NCBI GenBank assembly: GCA_963719055.1
Contig: CAVRAU010000031.1
Coordinates: 1 to 64,000 of the forward strand
From: CAXMQZ01 sp963719055
GTDB taxonomy: Bacteria > Acidobacteriota > Thermoanaerobaculia > Multivoradales > JAHEKO01
Length of the DNA stretch: 64,000 bases
Direction of reading: 5' to 3'
Part shown: positions 28,570-41,564 of the stretch, one piece after another
Position numbering within the stretch: position 1 is the first letter of the stretch
Layout of the letters: every line of letters begins with the position of its first letter
Program-made: the position numbers and the translations under genes
Notes under the pieces: model-generated
Database searches by the model: none
What the model was told of the DNA's origin: nothing
Seen by the model: the letters and a program-made list of their open reading frames with translations, nothing else

Positions 28570-30021
28570 TGGGCCTTGAACTGACCGTAGCTTGTGTCGT
28601 AGAGAGCCTGAGCGTTGCCATCGGGTGTGGTCGTCTCACCAAGCTCGACACCGGCTCGGCAGGCCTCGGTCGCCGACGACCAGACGCCGGTACCCATACC
28701 CGCCAGACAGGGCCGCACCCAACGCCGCCCCTTCGGTGGCCTCGACCGTTACCAGATCGACACCACAGACATCGGCCAGGATCTGTCGCCACAGCGGACT
28801 CTTGGCCCCTCCCCCAGAGACACGGACCTGCTGATCGAGGTCCAGGCCCACCTCTTTCATCAGTTCGAAATTGTCCCGCAGACCGAGGGCGACGCCTTCG
28901 AGCACTGCGCGGGTCATGTGGGCCCGGTCGTGCCTCAGCGTCAGCCCGGAGAAAGCTGCGCGGATATTGGGGTCGGCATGAGGAGTTCTCTCGCCCGACA
29001 GATAGGGTAGGAAGACCAGCCCCTCACTGCCTGGCTCGACATCGGCAGCTTGTTCCACAAGCTCGGCGAACTCGACCCCGGGTGCGACCACATCCCGATA
29101 CCAACGCAGACTGCCGGCGGCCGAGAGCATCACACCCATGACATGCCACATCCCCGGCACGGCATGGGGAAAGGCGTGAAGCCTACCCTCAGGCTCCGTG
29201 AGCGGTCGTTGGCAGGACGCGAAGACAACTCCGGAAGTCCCCAGCGTCAGGGCCACCACTCCGGGCTCCACAGCCCCGACTCCCACAGCCTGGGCCGCTT
29301 GATCCCCCCCTCCACCAAACACCGGCGTTCCGGCCGCCATCCCCGTGCATTCGGCAGCCTCCGCAGAGATGCGGCCCGTTTTCTGGCTCCCCTCATGAGT
29401 CCGGGGCAACCAACGGGACGGGATACCGCAAGCATCGAGAAGCTCTGTCGACCAGTCCCTGGAGGCCAGATCCAACATCAACGTACCGCCAGCACCAGCC
29501 CGATCTGTAGCGTAATCGCCAGTCAACTGGAATCGGACAAAATCCTTGGGCAGCAGGACCTGCTCGATCTGGCTGTAGATCTCCGGTTCATTTTCGCGAA
29601 CCCAGAGGAGCTTGGGGGCGGTGAAACCAGGGAAGGCATCGTTGCCGGTGATCTCCACCAACCTGGCAAGACCCAGAATCTGACGCATCTCCCCACACTG
29701 GGCTGCCGAGCGCTGATCATTCCAAAGGATGGCCGGGCGCAGAACCTCTCCCTTTGCATCGAGGAGCACGAGACCGTGCATCTGCCCGGTCAGACCCACT
29801 CCAGCGATAGCAGTGGGATCGACCTGTGTCTCTTGCAGAACCTGGCGAAGACTCGCCTGGGTGGCCTCCCACCAGAGACTCGGATCCTGCTCTGCCCAAA
29901 GAGGCTTGGGAGTCGAAAGATCGTAAGACGATGATGCCACCCCGACCACCTGGCCGCTCTCATCGATCAGCAGGGACTTGGTCGCAGTCGTAGAGGTATC
30001 AATACCCAGAAGGTAGGCCAT
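28536..30021 (-). CDS. xylB: Xylulokinase (FGGY family; one frameshift near the 3' end)
   Basis: Phosphorylates D-xylulose to D-xylulose 5-phosphate. Start at 30021 behind CAGGAG, one base after the GH3 stop, so it is the last gene of the xylose operon. Motifs: LGIDTSTTATKSLLID (phosphate 1), GLTGQMHGLVLLD, ILWNDQRS, the GGGGDQAAQAVGVG adenosine region and FLPYLSGERTPH. At about 28712 the frame shifts; the C-terminal end GVWSSATEACRAGVELGETT... and FKAHYTALAPLF continues in the next frame to the stop at 28536. The MHGLVLLD and WNDQRS combination is characteristic of xylulokinases within FGGY. Confidence 0.92.
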
Positions 30022-30022
30022 C

Positions 30023-32374
30023 TCAGTCTCCTGAAACGGTCAGCACGACGGTCTCCAAATCCTGAGAGCTCGATCCGACCATCAGCTCGAATTCGCCCGG
30101 ATCCACAACCCGCTGCATGTCACGATCGTAGAACTGCAGCTGCATAGTGCCGATTGGAAACGCCACCGTCTGTCGCTCTCCCGGGGCCAGACGAACGCGC
30201 TGGAATCCCTTGAGCTCTTTGACCGGCCGGGTGACCGAGCTCACGGAATCGCGGATGTAGAGTTGCACCACCTCGTCCCCAGCGATCTCACCGCTGTTGA
30301 CGATCTCCACCACCAACGAGGTCGACTCTCCCACCTTGATCTCAGGCTTCCCCAACGTCGGGGTCCCGATCTCGAATGTCGTATAGGAGAGGCCAAAGCC
30401 GAAGGGCCACAGCGGCTCTGTGGTATCGAAGAGATAGCCTCGGTGAGCCGTCGGCTTCTTGTTGTAGAAGCTGGGCAACTGCCCCACGGAGCGTGGAACG
30501 GTGACCGGCAGCTTGCCGCCCGGATTGACTTCTCCAAACAGAGCCTTGGCTACCGCTGTACCTGTCTCCTGGCCGAGATACCAGGTATCGAGAATGGCGG
30601 GGACTTTCTCTGCGATGTAGTTGACTGAGAGCGGTCGACCATGGACCAGGACCACCACCGTCGGTGTGCCGGTCTCCACCACCGCCCGCACCAGGTCTTC
30701 CTGCTGACCCACGAGATCGAGGGAGGTACGGTCACCAAGGTGGGTTTCGGTCCAGGCTTCCCGGCTGGTCATCTCGTTGCCACCGACGGCCACGATCGCA
30801 ACATCAGCCGCCGCGGCGATCTCCGCGGCCTCGAGAATCATCCGACGGTTCTCCTCCTCGTCGCCCAGCTCGACCTCATCGCCGTACCAGTTGTGCTCGA
30901 GAGTTACCTGCACCCCTTGGGCGAAGACCACTTCCGCGGCTTCGCCGACAATGGCCTCGATGCCTGCCAGGATTCCCACCGTCTGCCGAGGCACATCACT
31001 GTAGCCACCCAGATACGTCTCTTCGGCGTTCGGCCCGATGACGGCAACTCTCTCGAGACTGGTCACATCGAGGGGTAGAAGACCATTCTCATTCTTGAGT
31101 AGGGTCATCGCCTGCTCCGCGGCTCGGAGAGCCACACCGCGCGCCTCATCATTGCCCGTGAGAGCTTCAGCTTGCTCCGCATCGGCATACGGGTCTTCGA
31201 ACAGACCGGCGAGAAACTTCAGGCGCAGATTTCGAGCTACCGCCTTGTCGACCAACTCCTCTTTGATCGCACCTTGGAGAACCAACTCGGTCAAGTGCGG
31301 ATAGGCATCGGGGTTCGGAAACTCCACGTCGATACCGGCGGTGAGCGCCTGGATCGCCGCATCCTCCAGCGTCTCGGCTACGTGATGCCGCGCAACGAGC
31401 TCGGAGATCGCTGTGTAGTCCGCCACCACTGTCCCTTCGAAACCCCACTCTCCCCGCAAGACGTCGTCGAGCAACCAGCGATTGACATGCGAGGGCACAC
31501 CATCGATTTCGTTGTAGGAAGCCATAACGAATTGGGCTCCTGCCTCTTTCACCGCTCGCTCGAAAGGCGGGAAAAACACTTCGCGCAGAATCCGCTCTGA
31601 AATGTTGGCGGGCCCGATATTCGTGCCACTCTCGGGCTGCCCATGGCCGGTCATGTGTTTGAGAGTCGCAAAAACGCGGCCCTCGGCCAGGGGCAAGCTC
31701 GTCCCTTGGAAACCTCGTACTGCTGCCAGCCCCATCTCCGATACCAGATAGGGGTCTTCGCCGTAGGTTTCTTCGATGCGTCCCCAACGGGGCTCGCGCG
31801 CCACGTCGACGACCGGAGTCAGCACCAGATGGATCCCTCGCACCCGAATCTCGCGGGCAGCGATTTCGTAGACCCGCTCTACCAGGTTCGGATCCCAGGT
31901 ACTCGCCAGGGCGATGGCCTGAGGGAAATGGGTCGCATCACGCGCCGCAAATCCGTGCAGACCCTCTTCGTGCAGGAAGGCCGGAATCCCGAGCCGTGTC
32001 TCTTCGACCAGGAAACGCTGCAAAGCATTCACCAGCTCCACAGCCTCGGCCGACGTCCGGCTGGGAACATCCCCTGGGGAACCGAGTTCCCAATGATCCG
32101 AAGGCCGGGTGAAGTGTCCAATGCCAAGGGGAATCTCGGCGGCGGCCTTGGCGGGCACGAAGCGGCCCTCGTCATCCAGGAGCGCCGCTTTGTCCTCCCA
32201 GAGGCTGATCAGCTGGGCCACCTTCTCCTCGAGTGTCATCCGGGTCAGCAGATCGGAGACCCGCTGTTCGACAGGCAGCTCGGGGTTCTTGTAGTCAGGC
32301 TTGTCCTGGGCCGGTGCGATGCTGGAGATCAGGAGTGGCGTCATCAGTAGAAGTCCGATTCGTAATCTGGTCAT
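30023..32374 (-). CDS. GH3 beta-glycosidase (beta-glucosidase/beta-xylosidase, BglX-like)
   Basis: 783 residues, start at 32374 behind GAGGAGG, with a signal peptide ending near SIAPAQ, so periplasmic or secreted. The GH3 N-terminal barrel contains MTLEEKVAQL, the KHMTGHG substrate motif and the nucleophile Asp in TVVADYTAISEL. The C-terminal sandwich and a fibronectin III-like domain at the end (VQLYIRDSVSSVTRPVKELKGF) give the standard three-domain order. Its place between the xylose isomerase-like and xylulokinase genes argues for release of xylose from xylo-oligosaccharides; family sequence alone would also allow glucosidase. Confidence 0.93.
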   Translation of the reverse strand: MTRLRIGLLLMTPLLISSIAPAQDKPDYKNPELPVEQRVSDLLTRMTLEEKVAQLISLWEDKAALLDDEGRFVPAKAAAEIPLGIGHFTRPSDHWELGSPGDVPSRTSAEAVELVNALQRFLVEETRLGIPAFLHEEGLHGFAARDATHFPQAIALASTWDPNLVERVYEIAAREIRVRGIHLVLTPVVDVAREPRWGRIEETYGEDPYLVSEMGLAAVRGFQGTSLPLAEGRVFATLKHMTGHGQPESGTNIGPANISERILREVFFPPFERAVKEAGAQFVMASYNEIDGVPSHVNRWLLDDVLRGEWGFEGTVVADYTAISELVARHHVAETLEDAAIQALTAGIDVEFPNPDAYPHLTELVLQGAIKEELVDKAVARNLRLKFLAGLFEDPYADAEQAEALTGNDEARGVALRAAEQAMTLLKNENGLLPLDVTSLERVAVIGPNAEETYLGGYSDVPRQTVGILAGIEAIVGEAAEVVFAQGVQVTLEHNWYGDEVELGDEEENRRMILEAAEIAAAADVAIVAVGGNEMTSREAWTETHLGDRTSLDLVGQQEDLVRAVVETGTPTVVVLVHGRPLSVNYIAEKVPAILDTWYLGQETGTAVAKALFGEVNPGGKLPVTVPRSVGQLPSFYNKKPTAHRGYLFDTTEPLWPFGFGLSYTTFEIGTPTLGKPEIKVGESTSLVVEIVNSGEIAGDEVVQLYIRDSVSSVTRPVKELKGFQRVRLAPGERQTVAFPIGTMQLQFYDRDMQRVVDPGEFELMVGSSSQDLETVVLTVSGD

Positions 32375-32389
32375 CGCCTGTAACCTCCT

Positions 32390-33550
32390 CTACTCGCTCA
32401 CCGTCTCGAGAGCATCCTCGAGAGCGGCAAGACGACTCGGGTCCGCGGCCCGCTGCCGAATCAAGTACGCCTCGAGCCAACCGCGCTTTTGATCGGGCTT
32501 CATCGTAGCTTCGACGATGGCCGCGTGATCCAATCCGTTGATGCGATCGTTGGCCGCCCGCAAGGCGTCCATCGAATTCTTCAGCGCCACATCCACCGGC
32601 ATCCGCTCGGGATTGATGTCGATGCCGAAATAGCCTTCGTAGCCGTGCATCTTGAGGACATACATTCCTGCTTCGAGTTGCTCTGGAGATATGGCACCGA
32701 CGTTCAAATCCTGGTCGTAGTTGCCCAGAGGCTGACTGTTCCAATGGGTATGTGCCAGGCGCCCTTCGCTCAGGGGCCAGCTCAGGGCGTACGGCAAGTC
32801 CTCATATCCCATGTGAACGTGGCCGATCTCGGGGTTCATGCAGAAAATCTTGTGGCCGTCATCCAGGAGTTGCCGATTCTCCTCCGCCGACAGCTGGTCT
32901 TCGACCTGGCGCCCCAGAAGGACACCTTCGGGTGTCAATCCATAGAGGATGCGGCCCCGGGGCTCGTAGGGTTTGGGCTCGAAGGCGATGCGCGCACCCG
33001 GTGCTCCGTCCATGGCCTCGACCAAGCCGTCGACAAACCGTTGGCGCATGGACACGAAATCGATACCGAACGGGTTCTCATATCCATCGATGCCCGCCCA
33101 GACCACCGAGAAGTCGGCATCGATCTCCTTGCCTAGTTGCAGAGCCCGTGTTGCCCGGTCGATCGCTTTGCGCCGAACGTCCGGGTTCGGATTCGACATG
33201 GAACCGAACTCGAAATCTTTGTCGTAGAACAGTAGCGGGATGACCGTGACCAGCCGGATGCCGGTGTCGGCAGCGAACTGCTGCCAGACGCCCAAGTTGT
33301 CCTCGTTGACCTCGTTGGGATAGTGGGCCTCGAGACCGGCGAGCCCATAGTCCTCGAGGCTGGCGGCAATCTCCAGACGCTGCTCGAGATTGATCTTTTC
33401 CTTGTAGAAGCCGTGAAAGCGGCTGTCAAACGGAGAGAAGAACCATATCCCGGCCGTGAATTCGAGCTGCAGCTCGAAGTCGTTGAGGTGGGCGATCATC
33501 TCTTCCGGTTTCCGCAGGGTGGCCTGTGGTCGCAAGTCGGCTAACGGCAT
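32390..33550 (-). CDS. xylA: Xylose isomerase-like protein, class I type
   Basis: 386 residues, ATG 33550 behind GGAAGGAG. A TIM-barrel aldose-ketose isomerase expected to turn xylose into xylulose. Signature pieces line up with the shorter (actinobacterial) xylose isomerases: the catalytic His in LEAHYPNEV, the Trp in VVWAGIDGYEN, FEPKPYEPRG with metal Glu and catalytic Lys, MNPEIGH with metal Glu and His, YDQDLNVG with the two metal Asp, and FGIDIN with the last metal Asp. One change is notable: the segment that is HIDLN in known enzymes is HTHWN here, so a metal-1 Asp is replaced by His. Position beside xylB and a GH3 gene supports the role. A different aldose is possible. Confidence 0.82.
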   Translation of the reverse strand: MPLADLRPQATLRKPEEMIAHLNDFELQLEFTAGIWFFSPFDSRFHGFYKEKINLEQRLEIAASLEDYGLAGLEAHYPNEVNEDNLGVWQQFAADTGIRLVTVIPLLFYDKDFEFGSMSNPNPDVRRKAIDRATRALQLGKEIDADFSVVWAGIDGYENPFGIDFVSMRQRFVDGLVEAMDGAPGARIAFEPKPYEPRGRILYGLTPEGVLLGRQVEDQLSAEENRQLLDDGHKIFCMNPEIGHVHMGYEDLPYALSWPLSEGRLAHTHWNSQPLGNYDQDLNVGAISPEQLEAGMYVLKMHGYEGYFGIDINPERMPVDVALKNSMDALRAANDRINGLDHAAIVEATMKPDQKRGWLEAYLIRQRAADPSRLAALEDALETVSE

Positions 33551-33584
33551 CGAGTCTCCTTCCGCGCTCCAAGAGCGCTCCAGA

Positions 33585-35239
33585 TCAACCGAAGAACAAA
33601 TTCGAGAAGTACAACATCACGACGGCGACGAGCGAAACCACGACAACTGAGAGCCAGACATCGCGCTTGCGCCAGGCCGGATCCGAGTGCCAGCGCGCAT
33701 CGTCGGCCTCTCCCTCCACGACCGCTTCTTTCGCCGTACCGAAAGTCATGCCGGCGACCTTGTCAGGATGCGGTGGCTTGGTCATCAGGCTGACGACCAC
33801 CAAAACGGCGGCGCAGATCACGAACAGGATCGCCGCGAAATTCAGGAAGTTGATCGTCGCATACCACTGAAGAATACCGCTCAGGGATTCCTTGTTGAGC
33901 TCCAGCAGCAGACGACCCATGCCAAGGCTAAAACCTGTCAGAAGAGAAGCCATGGCACCGGCAGCGTTGAGCCGACTCCAGGAAATGCCCAAAAGAAACA
34001 CTGCCGCGATGGGTGGCGCGATGTAAGCCTGGACGCTCTGCAAATACTGATACAAAACGCCGGAGATGTTCGACATCAAAGGAATCCATGCCAGGCCCAG
34101 GGCCACCAGCACCACTGTGGACATCTGGCCCACCAGGACCAGCTTGCGCTCTGGAGTCTGGGGTCGCAGCTTCTTGTAGATGTCGAGCGTGATCAGGGTA
34201 GAGCAGGAATTGAAGACCGAAGAAAGACTGCTCATCAGCGCGGCAATCAACCCAGCGACCACCAGCCCCCGAAGTCCGACAGGCAACAGCGCCACCACCA
34301 GGGCGGGTAGAGCCTGGTCCGGGGAGGCCAGTTCGAGCTGTCCCGACTTGGCCAGGCAGTAGGCGATGACGCCAGGCACGACGAAGATGAAGAGGGGTAG
34401 CTGCTTCAGGATGCCGGCCCAGATCGTGCCCCTTCTGGCGTGGTCCAGACCTCGGGCGGACAACGTGCGTTGCACGATGAACTGATCCGTGCACCAGTAC
34501 CAGATGGCGATGATGGGGGCTCCGAAGGCCATTCCCGTCCAGGGGAAGTCGGGGTGGGACATTGGCTTCCAGACATTGAAATAGCCAGCCGGTGCGGCCT
34601 CGACCATCGCGCTCCAACCACCGAGCTGCTGCAGACCCATCAGGGTCACGACCCCGGCGCCGACGATGAGGACGACGGCCTGCAACATATCCGTATAGAC
34701 CACCGCTCGCAGACCACCGAAGATGGTGTAGAGGCCGGTAATCACGACGACCACGACAGCGCCGGTCCAGAAGCTGATCCCCATGAGCGACTCGAAAACG
34801 ACTCCGCCGGCATAGATCGTTACCGAGATCTTGGTCAAGACGTACCCGATCACCGAGACAATACTCAGGTACCAGCGAGCGGCCGGCGAATACCGGCGCT
34901 CGAGAAACTCGGGCATGGTGAAAACACCACTCTTGATGTAGAACGGCACGAAGATCCAACCCAGGAGCAGAAGGATCAAGGAGGCCTGGAGCTCGAGCTG
35001 GCCCATGACCAGGCCGCTGGCGGCACCGGTGCCGGCCAGACCTACCAGATGTTCCGATCCGATGTTGGAGGCGAACAACGAAGCGCCCACCACGAACCAA
35101 CCGATATTGCGGCCCGCCAGGAAGTAGTCGGTGGAGGTCTCTCCGCCCCGTCTCTCCTTGATGATGGCCCAGACTGCGATGGCGATCACCACCGAGAAGT
35201 AGATCGCGACGACAAACCAGTCGACGGCTGCGATTCCTG

Positions 35240-35249
<10 letters not shown>
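33585..35249 (-). CDS. Na+/sugar symporter, SSS family (SGLT-like)
   Basis: Inner-membrane secondary transporter of 554 residues with about 14 helices. Start at ATG 35249 (MPVAGIAAVDWFVV) after GGAGGAAGGA; a longer frame upstream lacks any family likeness. Typical pieces are STDYFLAGRNIGWFVVGASLFASNIGSEH, the LYTIFGGLRAVVYTD sodium-site region, WYWCTDQFIVQRTLSARGL and LKQLPLFIFVVPGVIA, all as in vSGLT-type sugar carriers. It overlaps the upstream exo-GH3 gene by 10 bases and is followed by xylA 34 bases later, so xylose or glucose is the likely cargo. Confidence 0.93.
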
Positions 35250-37698
<2,449 letters not shown>

Positions 37699-37723
37699 GC
37701 TCTCTCCTTCGGTGCCGGGCACC

Positions 37724-37758
37724 AAAAAAAGGGCTGCGATCAGAAGATCGCAGCCCTT
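37724..37758 (-). terminator. Strong intrinsic terminator after the TonB receptor gene
   Basis: Minus strand: perfect 13-bp stem (AAGGGCTGCGATC, loop of 4, GATCGCAGCCCTT) followed by a run of T (37724-37730). It lies 34 bases after the receptor stop and just before the exo-GH3 start, so it separates the two transcripts. Confidence 0.92.
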
Positions 37759-37791
37759 GAAGAACTACCTATCCGAGACGGATCCGTTTCC

Positions 37792-40700
37792 TCAGAAGGA
37801 CAACTTCACCCCAATCTGGAACTGACGCGCATCGCGGGCTTGTGTCGCCTGCCCGAAATTGGACGGCGGTGCGCTGGTGTCCGTCACGACAGTCGCCTGG
37901 TCTCTGGGTGCATCGAGGGTGAGGCCTGACTCGAAGGTCCTGTTGACCGAGTTGGCGATGAGGTTGTTGGTATTGAAGATGTTGAAGAACTCGAACCTCA
38001 ACTGGAGATTGAAACGATCCCTGAACGGGAAGTTCTTGTAGAACGACAGGTCCGTCTGGAAAAAGTCGGGACCGTCACAGGAGCTTCGTTCCATCTGCTG
38101 GGCGGTATTGCCCAACTGATATCCGGTAAAGGTATACGCATTCGGGTTGAGAACGCCCAAGTCACCGCTACCATCTGCACGACGCACCGGTACGCGAGCG
38201 GCCGGAGGTTGCTTTGGTAGCTGCCTGCCGCACCCGGATGCTGGTCGAGATCACCGCCAGCGAACGTACTGATGACTGTGATGGGCTGGCCGCTGGCGTA
38301 GATCAGAATGCCACCCACGGCCCAGTTGCCCAGCAACCACTCCTTGGCTCCACCTTCGCCCGCAAAGGTCGGCAGGTTGTAGATCACGCTGCCGTTGAGG
38401 ACGTGTCGGCGTCGCATATCGGCATCGCCGCCATCCAGATTCTGATACTGATCGGTCACCGTGCCGATATCGTTGAACCCGCCTGAGGAGTCGCTCATCG
38501 CCGTGTCGGCGGTGAAGTCCGCCAGGGTATAGGACGCCTGGAACTGTGAGCCGCGACCGAAGCGGGTGATGAACTGCGTCTGCAGCGAGTCGTAGTCGGA
38601 ACTACCATCGGTGGTCCAGTAGCTTAGGCTCGACTCACCGTAGATACCGTAAGGCAGGTATTGAGAGCGACATGAAGCTCCGCCACCGCCTCCTGGACAA
38701 CGAACAAAGTCGAGACGGTCGGGGACCCCGTTGTTGTCAAAGTCCTGCTGCAAGGCGATCTGGTTGATATCGTTGGAGCGCAGCAGGTCTCTGCCCTGGC
38801 TCCCGACATAGCTGACTTCGACGGTCGAATCTCTCCCCACTCGCTGCTCCCAGGTCAGGTTGTACTGGTACATGTACGGCGAGTTGGCATTGACGTCGAA
38901 CCCGGCAGTCGGGTTACCGGTGCTGACAAAGTCCTGACTGAGGAAGTCACCCGGGAGAGTTCGAATGCCTGCAGTGTTCTGGACTGATGGCGGGTTGCCC
39001 AACAGGGAAAGGTTGGGGCTCACGCGTTCGCGTTGGAAGAACTGCCCAAAGCCGGCCCGCATCACGCTCTTGCCGTTCCTGAACACATCCCAGGCAAATC
39101 CGAGCCGGGGCGCGAAGTTGTCGTTGTTGTTGATCAGAGCCGCGTTCGGTCCGGTAGAGGCACCCGCGATTCCGGCATCACCGCATGGATCCGATCCCGG
39201 CACCTGCATCAAACCGTTACACGCGGTGGCTCCCAAGTCGGGGTCGAAGCGCTCCGGGTTGAAATTGAGGTATGTGTTGGGATTTACATTCTCCGCCCAG
39301 TCGAATCGAGTGTAGCGAACCCCAAAGTCGAAGGTCATGTTGTCGCGGATCTTCCAACTGTCCGCCACATAAAGCTCGACATCGGTCCATTCGACATCGC
39401 CCTGATTGTTGGTCGACGTTTCCGAGAATCCGAACGCCATGTCCTCGAGAAGGAAATCGGCAATGATGTTGCCGCTGCCACCGCCCCAGCCTTCGATGCC
39501 CGCAGCGCCCCAGTAACGCTGCATCTCGTCAGAGGAGTTCCGCGGCGGCTCGAGTTTGTGCGCGTCGCCGTAGAGAACTCCGGCCTTGAGGACGTGCTTC
39601 CCGAAGACCTGCTCGTAATCGTCCTTGATGACCATCAGATCCATATCGTTGGCCCAGGGGCCCTGCTGCCAGATACCCGCCAGACCGCCACCGCCCCAGA
39701 AGAGGGGGTGCGCGGTATTCGGATAGGCGAGCTTGCCGTCCGCCGGAAACGTCGGTGGGTTGGTCTCCCGGATCGATTCCTGCAGATTCTGGTCTCCAGC
39801 TTGCCCGACAACAATCTCATTACCACTCATCGAGAAGGTGAAGGTATTCAGCGCCGAAGAGCCGATGACGTTGTTGAGCTGCGCCACCAGCGATTCCGAG
39901 GGTTGCGCCCAGGCCGAGTCGATGGCGGGAAAGGGATCATCACCCCAAAGTCCGTTGGCAGCACCTGCCGTCGGGCTGTCGTTGGTCCAATCGTCCTCGG
40001 TGTAGCGAATCATGAAACGAGCCCGGTCGGTGATACTCCAGTCGAGACGGGCGTTGATCTGGTTCCAATTGATCGGCACGTCGAGGGAATCGGTCCAGTT
40101 GTTGCAACCTGTGCCCAGGCCGTTGGCCCGGGGATAGAGGCTCAGCAAGCTCTGTCCCGCATCGCTGAGGCGATCGGCCGGAATGATGTCGCCGGGAAAC
40201 GGCTGGCCGGTCAGAGGGTCGTTCGGAATCGCGCTACAGGCTGGGTCGCTCTGACTGAAGTTGCCCTGTCTTTCAAGATCCGTCGGCACGAACGCGGTTT
40301 GCGCGCTCCCTCGCACCTCGTCATTCCACTCCGTCGAGGCGAAGAAGTGCAGCTTGTCCCTGATGAAGGCGCCGCCCAAGGTGAAACCGTAGTCGTCGCG
40401 AGTAAGATCGCCGGCTTCGGCGTCAGAAACGCGAAGGATGTAGTTCGTGCTGTTCCAGCTTCCCCGGCGACCGAAGTAGAAAACACTGCCGCGCAGGTTG
40501 TTGGTGCCACCGCGGGTGACCAGGTTGACCTGGGCACCGCCAGCGCCACCAAACTCCGCACCGTAGGAGTTACGGTGGACTTTGAACTCTTCCACCGCTT
40601 CGAGAGAGGGGTAGACGAGGATCGTCCGGTTGGAGCCGACATCGTTGTTGGCGGCGCCGTCCACCAGCCACAGATTGCCGGTCGCCCGGCTGCCGGAAAC

Positions 40701-41240
40701 CGACAGATCCGAGCCTCCGAGGAGGCCCTTGTTCTGGCTGCTCCAGTTATCGAGAGCCGTCACACCCGGCATGAGCTGTGTCAGCTGGATGAAGTTGCGG
40801 CCGTTGAGCGGTAGCTCGCGGACCTGCTCACCGGTGATCAGACCGGCCACCTCACCGCCGATAGTCTCGACGACCACGGCAGAAGAGGTCACAGTGACCG
40901 CTTCCGTCACTGCACCAATCTCGAGCGTCGCGTCGATCTGACGCGTCGACCCGACATCGAGCACGATGTTCTGGACGATGGCACTTTTGAAACCCTCGCC
41001 TTCGACCGTCACGACATAGGTGCCAACCGGTAGCTGCGGGATGTTGTAGGTACCCGCTGCGGTGGTCGTGACAACGCGGACGAAACCGGTTTCCACGTTG
41101 ACTGCGGTCACCACCGCTCCAGCGACAGTCTCACTCTGGGAATCTACGATCGTGCCACGGATGGTGCCCGTGGTCTTCTGCGCCAGCAGCGGTACGCACA
41201 CCAGCGCGAGCAGAGCGAGTACAAGGATCGTCTTCCGCAT
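37792..41240 (-). CDS. TonB-dependent outer-membrane receptor with carboxypeptidase-regulatory domain (one frameshift)
   Basis: About 1149 residues, Oar-like. Start at 41240 behind AGGGGGG. The signal peptide (LVLALLALVCVPLLA) is followed by a carboxypeptidase-regulatory domain at about 22-115 (GTIRGTIVDSQSETVAGAVV..., LPVGTYVVTVEGEGF), a plug domain (LPLNGRNFIQLTQLMPGV) and a 22-strand barrel. The C-terminus VKLSF ends in Phe, the signal for outer-membrane insertion. The frame shifts once near 38190, and the barrel resumes as GDLGVLNPNAYTFTGYQLGN. Such receptors take up large ligands; placed beside the glycosidase operons, an oligosaccharide is likely. No SusD partner is present. Confidence 0.9.
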
Positions 41241-41564
41241 GAACCCCCCCTAAAGGAAATCGGAACCGTGAACTCAATGCACGTGCAAGAACCGTGCGCG
41301 CTCTCAAGAGGCCCAAGAGTCCAACATATACGGGCTTTGTCTGTCAACAGTGTCAGAGCGATCCAAGAAATTGGAATTTTGGATTCAAAATTACGAATCG
41401 CCCAAACCGATCACGACCTGCCGAGGATGCCAGACGAGCGGTCGCAGGGGCAGGCAGTCCCTGGCTCTGGCCGCGAAGCGGAGCGGTCGTTGGACTTGAA
41501 ACATCCACCCCAGCTTGTGCTTTCGAAACTCTGGGACGCCTCTGCAGGGTTGCCAAGCTCTCGA
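41241..41564 (-). promoter_or_regulatory. Intergenic region upstream of the TonB receptor, with a palindrome
   Basis: 324 bases without a gene. It contains a near-perfect 18-base palindrome AATTTTGGATTCAAAATT (41375-41392; one mismatched pair) in an AT-rich island unlike its surroundings. A TTGACA on the minus strand (41342-41347) lies on the receptor side, but I find no convincing -10 box at the right distance. A regulator site for receptor expression is plausible. Confidence 0.4.

Noticed and set aside
32390..33550. Generic 'sugar phosphate isomerase/endonuclease IV' label for the TIM-barrel protein
   Set aside because: EPKPxEPRG, NPEIGH and YDQD motifs are specific for xylose isomerases, and xylB is in the same operon.
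39033..40814. A 593-codon open frame on the plus strand inside the TonB receptor gene
   Set aside because: Antisense shadow of a high-GC gene: the translation resembles no family and the minus-strand receptor has clear domains.
41342..41347. TTGACA as the -35 box of the TonB receptor promoter
   Set aside because: No acceptable -10 hexamer lies 16-18 bases downstream; the nearest TATATG is only 11 bases away. Recorded only within the regulatory region.
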